This document shows, one piece after another, positions 58,553 to 64,000 of a stretch of 64,000 nucleotides of DNA. Below the pieces are notes generated by a model, which saw only the letters and a list, made by a program, of their open reading frames with translations, was not told the origin of the DNA and did no database searches. Every line of letters starts with the position of its first letter. The stretch's first letter is position 1. Source of the DNA: an uncultured Clostridia bacterium (GTDB lineage Bacteria > Bacillota > Clostridia > UBA1381 > UBA9506); the NCBI GenBank assembly GCA_934438075.1, contig CAKSBF010000002.1, positions 178,677-242,676 on the forward strand. The letters run 5' to 3'. The translations under genes were made by a program, and so were the position numbers.

Positions 58553-60733
58553 ATGGAACACAAATTTACAGAACAAAATATTACACACGCATTGGAAAAA
58601 AATTATATGCCTTACGCCATTAGTGTTATTATTTCCCGTGCTATTCCGGAAATCGACGGTTTTAAACCATCCCACAGAAAGCTTTTATACACTATGTATA
58701 AAATGAACTTACTAAACGGTAACCGAACAAAATCCTCTAATGTTGTTGGACAAACCATGAAATTAAATCCGCACGGCGATGCGGCAATTTACGATACTAT
58801 GGTTCGTTTAACGCGTGGCAATGGTGCCCTTTTGCATCCATTAGTAGATTCCAAGGGAAATTTCGGTATGCAGCAATCACGTGATATGGCCTATGCCGCG
58901 CCGCGTTATACCGAGGTCAAACTTGATTCTATTTGTTCGGAGTTGTTCGGAGATATTGACAAAAACACTGTCGATTTTGTTGATAATTACGATGGAACCA
59001 TGAAGGAGCCCACGCTGCTGCCAACTTCCTTTCCAAACGTATTGGTGAACCCAAATCAGGGAATTGCCGTAGGTATGGCATCAAATATTTGCAGTTTTAA
59101 CTTAAATGAGGTATGTAAAACCACCATCGAATTTTTACGTGATCCGGAATGTGATTTGTGTAAAACATTGCTTGCCCCCGACTTTTCAACCGGTGCTAAA
59201 CTTATCTATAAAGAGAATGAAATGAGAGAAATTTTACGTACCGGTCGCGGTAGCTTTAAACTGCGGGCAAAATATCAGTATGACAAAAAAAATAACTGCA
59301 TTGAAGTAACAGAGATTCCATACACTACGACAGTGGAAGCAATTATTGATAAAATTGTCGAAATGGTAAAACAGGGAAAATTGCGTGATATTTCTGACTT
59401 GCGTGATGAAACCGATTTAAAAGGATTAAAGCTTACGCTCGATTTGAAGCGGGGCGTTGATCCTGAGAAATTAATGGCAAGACTGTATAAACAAACACCG
59501 CTCGAGGACTCCTTCAGTTGCAATTTCAATATATTGATTGACGGATCGCCGCGTGTTATGGGCGTACGGGAAATTCTTTCAGAATGGACTCGTTTTCGTC
59601 TCAGCTGCATTAAACGTCGTTTAGAGTTTGAGCTGGATAAAAAGAGCCACCGTCTGCATTTACTGCTTGGACTGGAAAAAATTTTAATGGATATTGACAA
59701 AGCAATCGCAATTATACGCAAAACTGAGGAAGAGACACAAGTTGTTCCAAATTTAATGTCCGGTTTTGGTATCGATGCAATTCAGGCAGAATTTATTGCC
59801 GAAATTAAATTGCGCCATCTAAATAAAGAGTATATTTTAAACCGTTTAAAAGATATTGATTCACTCAAAGCAGATATCGCCGAACTGCAAAAGACATTGG
59901 CAAGCAATGTCGCTATGAAACATATTATCATCCGTGAGCAGGAAAATATTATGAAAAAATATGGCAAGGAACGCCGCACGGAAATTATTACAGAAGATGA
60001 TATTGTGGTTTTGGAAGAGGAACATTTTATTGAAGATTACAATGTAAAAATGTTTTTAACCGAACAAAATTATTTGAAAAAGATCTCCTTAATTTCTCTT
60101 CGTGCCAGCTCCGATCAAAAATTAAAGGAAGACGACCGCATTCTTTGCGAATCCGAATGTTCCAACCGCGATGAGGCTCTGTTCTTTAGCAGTCGTTGCA
60201 ATTGCTATAAAATGAAAATTAATGATATTCCAGATTGCAAGGCAAGTGTTTTAGGAGAATATCTGCCAAATCTTTTAGGCATGGAAACTGATGAAAAAAT
60301 TATATACATGGTGACAACAGGCGAAAAATATGAAGGAAACCTCTTGTTTTCCTTTGAAAATGGAAAAATGGCAAAGGTACCGTTAGCAAGCTATGCTACT
60401 AAAACCAACCGCAAAAAACTTGCAAATGCTTACTACGAAAAATCACCGCTTGCTTCTATTCGTTTCCTTACACAAGACGAAGAACTGGTTGCTTTTTCAG
60501 ACATTAACAAGGTGCTTATCTTTGATACCGCCAAGATTCCGTTAAAAACCACGCGCAGTTCTATGGGCGTGCAAGTAATGACACCTAAAAAAGGCAGCGT
60601 GATTGCACGTATTTCTACCCTTGACGAAGTAACCTTCACTGATTTTGACTACTACCGGACAAAAAACTTACCCGCACGCGGTGCATATTTAAAGGACGAT
60701 GACGTGCAAGGTGAACAAATTTCTTTGATTTGA
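58553..60733 (+). CDS. DNA topoisomerase type II subunit A, topo IV-like
   Basis: The 726-residue protein is the breakage-reunion subunit of a type IIA topoisomerase. It starts YMPYAISVIISRAIPEIDGF and has GFKPSHRKLLYTMYKM, MVRLTRGNGALLHPLVDSKGNFG and the catalytic tyrosine in DMAYAAPRYTEVKL, then a coiled-coil arm and a short beta-pinwheel tail (about residues 490-720) lacking a clear GyrA box. That fits the ParC-like enzymes of Clostridia better than gyrase. The expected ATPase partner (parE/gyrB) is not beside it. GGAGG lies just before the ATG. Type is certain; gyrase versus topo IV is less so. Confidence 0.88.
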   Translation: MEHKFTEQNITHALEKNYMPYAISVIISRAIPEIDGFKPSHRKLLYTMYKMNLLNGNRTKSSNVVGQTMKLNPHGDAAIYDTMVRLTRGNGALLHPLVDSKGNFGMQQSRDMAYAAPRYTEVKLDSICSELFGDIDKNTVDFVDNYDGTMKEPTLLPTSFPNVLVNPNQGIAVGMASNICSFNLNEVCKTTIEFLRDPECDLCKTLLAPDFSTGAKLIYKENEMREILRTGRGSFKLRAKYQYDKKNNCIEVTEIPYTTTVEAIIDKIVEMVKQGKLRDISDLRDETDLKGLKLTLDLKRGVDPEKLMARLYKQTPLEDSFSCNFNILIDGSPRVMGVREILSEWTRFRLSCIKRRLEFELDKKSHRLHLLLGLEKILMDIDKAIAIIRKTEEETQVVPNLMSGFGIDAIQAEFIAEIKLRHLNKEYILNRLKDIDSLKADIAELQKTLASNVAMKHIIIREQENIMKKYGKERRTEIITEDDIVVLEEEHFIEDYNVKMFLTEQNYLKKISLISLRASSDQKLKEDDRILCESECSNRDEALFFSSRCNCYKMKINDIPDCKASVLGEYLPNLLGMETDEKIIYMVTTGEKYEGNLLFSFENGKMAKVPLASYATKTNRKKLANAYYEKSPLASIRFLTQDEELVAFSDINKVLIFDTAKIPLKTTRSSMGVQVMTPKKGSVIARISTLDEVTFTDFDYYRTKNLPARGAYLKDDDVQGEQISLI

Positions 60734-60744
60734 GGCGAAAACAT

Positions 60745-61224
60745 ATGGCAATTGATAAAGTTAGAGAATATTTAAAGCATTGGAATAAAGACAAAGATAT
60801 TATCGAACTTGACACGTCCAGTGCTACTGTTGCGCTTGCAGCCCAAGCGTTGGACACTCAAGAGGGATGTATTGCAAAAACAATTTCTCTGCACTTAGAC
60901 AACGGCTGTGTTTTGGTTGTGACAGCCGGCGATACAAAAATCGATAACAAAAAATTCCGTGAACAATTTGGTTGTAAAGCAAAACTGCTTACTCCGGAAG
61001 AGGCTCTTGATTTTACTGGACATGCTGTTGGCGGCATTTGCCCGTTTGCAATTGAACGAAACAATGTAAAAATTGTATTGGATGTATCACTCAAACGTTT
61101 TGATACAGTCTATCCCGCCTGTGGCAGCAGCAACTCGGCAATTTGTCTCACACTGGCCGAACTGGAAGAAATATCACGCTCAGATAGCTGGGTTGATGTC
61201 TGCAAACTTTCGGTCATGAAATGA
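60745..61224 (+). CDS. YbaK/EbsC-family aminoacyl-tRNA deacylase-like protein
   Basis: The 159-residue protein has the YbaK/ProX editing fold: TVALAAQALDTQEGCIAKTI with a lysine, VLVVTAGDTKID, LDFTGHAVGGICPFAI and YPACGSSNSAICLTLAELEE. Members hydrolyse mischarged tRNA, typically Cys-tRNA(Pro) or Ala-tRNA(Pro). The start at 60745 has GAGGCG seven bases upstream; the longer frame to 60730 overlaps the topoisomerase stop. It follows that gene by 11 bases and ends at a strong hairpin. The family is firm; the specific tRNA is inferred. Confidence 0.88.
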   Translation: MAIDKVREYLKHWNKDKDIIELDTSSATVALAAQALDTQEGCIAKTISLHLDNGCVLVVTAGDTKIDNKKFREQFGCKAKLLTPEEALDFTGHAVGGICPFAIERNNVKIVLDVSLKRFDTVYPACGSSNSAICLTLAELEEISRSDSWVDVCKLSVMK

Positions 61225-61226
61225 AT

Positions 61227-61267
61227 CAAGAAACCGCAGCAATTATCTATTTTGCTGCGGTTTCTTG
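61227..61267. terminator. Terminator hairpin between convergent genes
   Basis: CAAGAAACCGCAGCAA and TTGCTGCGGTTTCTTG form a perfect 16-bp stem with a nine-base loop. It lies two bases from each neighbouring stop and can serve both strands, though the T-runs are within the stem. Confidence 0.8.
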
Positions 61268-61268
61268 T

Positions 61269-61979
61269 CTAAAATCCCCGTTCCCTGATATATTGCAGCG
61301 CCTTGCGCGCTAACCAATATAACCTTCCATTCGGATTTTCTTCCATTTCTTTTTTCATTCCATCAGGATCAATTACAATATTACGATAGGAATATTCCCA
61401 TACAATATCGTTAATGGACTTTAGTTCTTCAGTATAGGAAGGTAAGATACCCGTTACTCCTTGAAAAATTGCTTTGGCATAATCCTCCTGTCGATCTCGA
61501 AGCAATTGCGCATCCTTGGCGTTATCAATAAACCCGGTCTCAATTAGCACTGCAGGAGCAACCGTTCCGCGCAACACCCCTAAATCTGTACGAATTTTTA
61601 TACCTCGGTCAGTTAAACCCAAAAGGTCAACAATAGCATTTTGAATCCGTTTTGCATACTCTTCTGCGCTGCTCCCCGATGAATAAATTAAACATTCACT
61701 GCCCGTTCCTCCCCCTGAATTGCAATGAATAGATAAGAATAAATCAGCACCCCATTCGTTTGACATTCTATAGCGGCCCTGAATACTTTGCGCCAGGCTT
61801 TTTCCAACATTATCTGTCAATTTTTCGCGGCTCATCTTAACTTCATATCCATTCTGCACAAAAAGTTTTTTCAACTTTTCCGCAATACCAAACGTAATAT
61901 CCTGTTCCCGTAAGCCGTTTCCTGTTGCGCCGGTATCCGCTCCGGAATAATTATGACCCGGATCAATAAAAATTTTCAT
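61269..61979 (-). CDS. N-acetylmuramoyl-L-alanine amidase (Amidase_3) without signal peptide
   Basis: The 236-residue enzyme cleaves the amide bond between MurNAc and the stem peptide of peptidoglycan. Zinc ligands and the catalytic glutamate are in place: H9 (IDPGHN), E25 (LREQD), H85 (FLSIHCNSG) and E147 (LIETGF). There is no signal peptide or membrane segment. The last 50 residues (NDIVWEYSYRNIV to YWLARKALQYIRERG) are an extra helical tail of a type seen on phage and clostridial amidases. GGGGGG lies seven bases before the ATG at 61979. Lack of export resembles mother-cell lysis amidases such as CwlC or phage endolysins. A sigma-K-like promoter is nearby. Confidence 0.88.
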   Translation of the reverse strand: MKIFIDPGHNYSGADTGATGNGLREQDITFGIAEKLKKLFVQNGYEVKMSREKLTDNVGKSLAQSIQGRYRMSNEWGADLFLSIHCNSGGGTGSECLIYSSGSSAEEYAKRIQNAIVDLLGLTDRGIKIRTDLGVLRGTVAPAVLIETGFIDNAKDAQLLRDRQEDYAKAIFQGVTGILPSYTEELKSINDIVWEYSYRNIVIDPDGMKKEMEENPNGRLYWLARKALQYIRERGF

Positions 61980-61992
61980 GTATTCACCCCCC

Positions 61993-62025
61993 ATATCATA
62001 AAAACATCATTTGTTTTTATGATAT
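61993..62025. promoter_or_regulatory. Perfect 13-bp palindrome at the amidase promoter
   Basis: ATATCATAAAAAC and GTTTTTATGATAT are perfect inverted arms separated by seven bases. The right arm covers the -10 region and the rest reaches to the ribosome binding site. No T-run follows on the minus strand, so it is more likely a protein-binding operator, or a hairpin masking the RBS, than a terminator. Confidence 0.6.
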
Positions 62026-62048
62026 GCAAGATGTAACAGCAATGTGAA
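62018..62048 (-). promoter_or_regulatory. Promoter of the amidase gene, sigma-K-like
   Basis: On the minus strand CACA (62043-62046) is followed after 16 bases by CATATCATA (62018-62026), which matches the Bacillus sigma-K -10 pattern CATAnnnTA. The same bases also read as a weak sigma-A promoter, TTCACA-18-TATCAT, so the sigma factor is uncertain. Confidence 0.45.
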
Positions 62049-62053
62049 AATCT

Positions 62054-62806
62054 CTATCCCTGTGCCAACTCTTTCAGCAATGTAAAATCGCGTGCCATTT
62101 CTTCCGGAGAATCGTCGGGCACCGATTCCAGCAGGAGCGCCCTATCCGGTTTAAAGCGCAAAATTTTAAGATATTGCTGCCAACCATCCCGCCCTTCAAC
62201 TAATGGAAGATTTTCACCAAGGGTATTCTGATAAAAGACATGTACATTCTTTATATAACGTATCATCATCTTTAATTCATATATATTATAAATCATAGAA
62301 GTTGTCTGGTTTGGGCGCCAGTCAATGTATATATTTTTTGCATCTATCCGTTCAAGTAACGCCATTGCACTATTGTAGTTATCAAACAGGGTATTGGCAC
62401 AAAACGGAAAAGATATCGTTATCCCCTTTTCCTCTGCCGCTTTCGCAAGTTTTAAAGTCTCCTCCATAAAATTGTATAGCATAACATCATCAGCCTTTTC
62501 TGATGATATATTTCCGGCTTTTATTCTAACACAATCCGTTCCCAAACTTTGAGCAGTATGTAATATTTCATCAAACGGTTGAACATGCGTTGTCTCCAAA
62601 GGAACACAGTAATCGGAATTGTACGCCGATATTACAAGTCCCGCTTCCTTGCACAAATAAAAAACGTTCTCTGCTTTTATTAGTTCTCCCACAGGAATAT
62701 GACAAGCACTCCATTCAATTACATTCATATTAAAATCAGAAGCAAAATCAATAATTTGCTCTGCATTAAGCCAGCGAAAAGCCATTGAGGCCATTCCCAA
62801 ATTCAT
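62054..62806 (-). CDS. Sugar phosphate isomerase/epimerase-like TIM-barrel protein
   Basis: The 250-residue protein fits the xylose-isomerase-like (AP endonuclease 2) TIM-barrel family: NLGMASMAFRW at the start, NVIEWSACHIPVG, LVISAYNSDYCVPLE, DCVRIKAGN, ISFPFCANTLFDN and VHVFYQNTLGENLPLVEGRDGW. Some of the acidic metal ligands of true isomerases are not in their usual contexts (IYIDWRPNQ replaces the common D-x-x-H), so activity may be altered. GGGAGG lies nine bases before the ATG. It has its own promoter at 62840-62868. The substrate is unknown. Confidence 0.8.
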   Translation of the reverse strand: MNLGMASMAFRWLNAEQIIDFASDFNMNVIEWSACHIPVGELIKAENVFYLCKEAGLVISAYNSDYCVPLETTHVQPFDEILHTAQSLGTDCVRIKAGNISSEKADDVMLYNFMEETLKLAKAAEEKGITISFPFCANTLFDNYNSAMALLERIDAKNIYIDWRPNQTTSMIYNIYELKMMIRYIKNVHVFYQNTLGENLPLVEGRDGWQQYLKILRFKPDRALLLESVPDDSPEEMARDFTLLKELAQG

Positions 62807-62839
62807 AGCCACATACCTCCCTCTTTTCTTCTTACCATA

Positions 62840-62868
62840 ATTGTACACGAAACAAGTTTTTCACACAA
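62840..62868 (-). promoter_or_regulatory. Sigma-A promoter of the sugar isomerase-like gene
   Basis: On the minus strand TTGTGT (62863-62868) and TACAAT (62840-62845) are separated by 17 bases. The leader is about 25 bases with a GGGAGG site. Confidence 0.5.
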
Positions 62869-62963
62869 GGCGCATATATAACAATTTTTTATTTTTTTCT
62901 TTGTATATAATCACAAGAGGATATATAGACACATATTTTTCTGATATTTTTGCCGTTTTTCTC

Positions 62964-62992
62964 TTGACATTTTCTGCATTTAATAGTATAAT
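62964..62992 (+). promoter_or_regulatory. Consensus sigma-A promoter of tRNA-Thr
   Basis: TTGACA (62964-62969) and TATAAT (62987-62992), both perfect, with a 17-base spacer. The tRNA begins 43 bases after the -10. Confidence 0.9.
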
Positions 62993-63035
62993 TTTAGAGT
63001 CATATGTTTTACTGTGATATTTTAATTTGATATGT

Positions 63036-63111
63036 GCTGGAGTGGCACAGTTGGTAGCGCAGCTGATTCGTAATCAGCAGGTCGTGGGTTCAAGTCCCAT
63101 CTCCAGCTCCA
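63036..63111 (+). tRNA. tRNA-Thr (anticodon CGU)
   Basis: The full cloverleaf can be drawn. The acceptor GCTGGAG pairs with CTCCAGC. The D-arm contains AGTTGGTA. The anticodon stem is GCTGA/TCAGC with loop TTCGTAA, whose CGT reads threonine codon ACG. The T-arm is GTGGG-TTCAAGT-CCCAT. The 3' CCA is encoded (63109-63111) and the discriminator is T. It stands alone between a perfect promoter and a terminator. Confidence 0.95.
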
Positions 63112-63113
63112 AA

Positions 63114-63158
63114 CCGAGTATTTGAGGCATTTTGTGTTTTAAATACTCGGTATTTTAT
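63114..63158 (+). terminator. Terminator of tRNA-Thr
   Basis: CCGAGTATTT and AAATACTCGG form a perfect ten-base stem around a 17-base loop, followed by TATTTTATT. It begins three bases after the tRNA. Confidence 0.85.
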
Positions 63159-63176
63159 TATAATAAGGAGATTGCC

Positions 63177-63934
63177 ATGAGATATCGATTTTTACGCTTT
63201 CCGAACGGTAAACCAAAGGCCGTTACCTTTGTTATGATGATGGCACACGTACAGACTTAAAACTAGTAAAAATTCTTGACGCTTACAAAATAAAGTGTAC
63301 CTTTAACATTCCAACAGCATCCACAGGTGAAAATTACCTTACAGAAGAAGAAATAAAATCCATTCTGTATGACAAAGGTCATGAAATTGCCGTCCATTGT
63401 GCAAATCACCGAGCACCCGGTCAGGAACGCGCTATTGAAGGAATACAAGATGTTTTGGAAAACCGTCTCGAACTGGAAAGAATACTTGGAAGCATCGTGC
63501 GCGGTATGGCTTACCCGAACTGTGGCATTCGAAAAATGGAAAACGGTGCCTCGTACGATAATATAAGACGCTACCTGAATGATTTAGGCATAGTATATTC
63601 ACGGACATTAGGAAATGATAATGATTCTTTTATGTTGCCCACCGACTGGTATGCATGGATGCCAACAGCACATCATGAAAATCCTCAGATTTTTGAATAC
63701 ATAGAAAAATTCTTAAATTTCAATCCTGAAACTGCATATATCTCCCAAAAATCCCCCATGTTATTTTATCTATGGGGGCACAGTTACGAGTATGAAAATA
63801 ATAAAAATTGGGATAGATTGGAAAATATTTGTGATAAATTAGGCAACAACGAAGATGTATGGTACGCAACAAATATTGAGATTTACAACTATGTAAACGC
63901 TTATAGCTCACTGATTTTCAGCGCGAGAGTGTGA
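63177..63934 (+). pseudogene. Polysaccharide deacetylase (NodB fold), disrupted by a one-base frameshift
   Basis: Reading from the ATG at 63177 (AAGGAG upstream) gives MRYRFLRFPNGKPKAVTFV and then a stop within ten codons. Shifting frame by one base at about 63231-63233 restores YDDGTRTDLKLVKILDAYK and a continuous frame to 63934. It includes IKCTFNIP, the NodB motif GHEIAVHCANH, MAYPNCGIRK and FYLWGHSYE. The restored product, about 250 residues, is a family 4 carbohydrate-esterase-like deacetylase with no signal peptide. The junction is not a standard slippery heptamer, so a one-base deletion (true mutation or sequence error) is the simplest reading. It follows the tRNA terminator, with no clear own promoter. 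Confidence 0.8.
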
Positions 63935-63986
63935 AAAAAAGTCTGTAAATTTGATTCCTTCTATGGTAGAATATAAATAATATCAT

Positions 63987-63993
63987 AGGAGGA
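63987..63993 (+). promoter_or_regulatory. Ribosome binding site of a gene starting beyond the window
   Basis: AGGAGGA lies seven bases from the right edge, preceded by an AT-rich stretch with a possible -10 (TAGAAT). A start codon at or just after base 64001 is expected, so a further rightward gene begins there. Confidence 0.6.
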
Positions 63994-64000
63994 ATTTTTA

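Noticed and set aside
63227..63236. Programmed -1 frameshift in the polysaccharide deacetylase
   Set aside because: The junction does not fit a slippery X-XXY-YYZ heptamer and no downstream stimulatory structure is evident; a deletion or sequence error is simpler.
1..64000. CRISPR array, insertion sequence, integrase or prophage
   Set aside because: No regularly spaced direct repeats, transposase or integrase motifs, or phage structural genes were seen on either strand; the amidase alone is not enough to call a prophage.

Overview
The window is a compact, AT-rich stretch of chromosome that looks like a Gram-positive anaerobe of the class Clostridia. This rests on the gene content: folate-dependent TrmFO, a YlbF-family protein, TmcAL, NifS/NifU Fe-S assembly, pyruvate phosphate dikinase beside a pyruvate kinase with a PEP-utiliser tail, an EGC-type cysteine desulfurase-like protein, tandem M42 peptidases and an ECF transporter S component. 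Strong GGAGG-type ribosome binding sites are common. UUG or GUG starts are frequent and often decide the true start. No rRNA, CRISPR array, insertion sequence or clear prophage is visible; one tRNA gene is present.

Layout. 1-4040 (+): the end of tsf, then hisA-hisF-hisIE and tmcAL. 4168-4809 (-): an ECF S component with its own promoter. 4967-13081 (-): an apparent eight-gene unit running HD hydrolase, purE, purC, hisC, miaB, ylbF-like, mutS and a double-OB SSB-like protein, with a promoter at 13111-13139 and a terminator at 4907-4946. 13226-18230 (-): a GT84/glycoamylase-domain glucan synthase and a cysteine desulfurase-like protein. 18353-19429 (+): three small unrecognised proteins. 19478-21089 (-): nifS-nifU behind a consensus promoter with an operator-like palindrome. 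21255-28377 (-): purF-purM-purN-purH-small membrane protein-purD-amidohydrolase. 28489-30192 (-): KDG kinase and KDPG aldolase. 30400-33027 (-): ppdK.

33207-48398 (-) is a long co-directional housekeeping block: folC, then lon with its own promoter, engB, an Lrp-family regulator, an aminotransferase, trmL, an Ogg-type glycosylase, xseB, ispA, a divergent PAP2 protein, aroE, a DUF2156 protein, trmFO, pcrA and a NYN/OST-HTH protein. folC and murD are divergent, each with a good sigma-A promoter. 48551-61224 (+) carries murD with three tandem M42 peptidases, pyk, a DUF4190 membrane protein, an orphan beta-sandwich-like protein, a DegT-type aminotransferase, a promoter-terminator pair that looks like a small RNA gene, tcdA, a topoisomerase subunit A and a YbaK-type deacylase. 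The right end has a signal-peptide-less amidase (-), a sugar isomerase-like protein (-), tRNA-Thr(CGU) (+), a frameshifted polysaccharide deacetylase (+) and the ribosome binding site of a gene just beyond the window.

Together the genes cover de novo purine synthesis (purE, C, F, M, N, H and D; purL and purB are not here), late histidine synthesis, Fe-S supply, central PEP/pyruvate metabolism, DNA repair, tRNA modification and wall precursor synthesis. The items most worth following are the three-gene small-protein cassette, the candidate small RNA, the glucan synthase lacking a phosphorylase domain, the M42 triplet, and the cytoplasmic amidase with a sigma-K-like promoter. All functional names are inferred from protein motifs read by eye; no database search was run.
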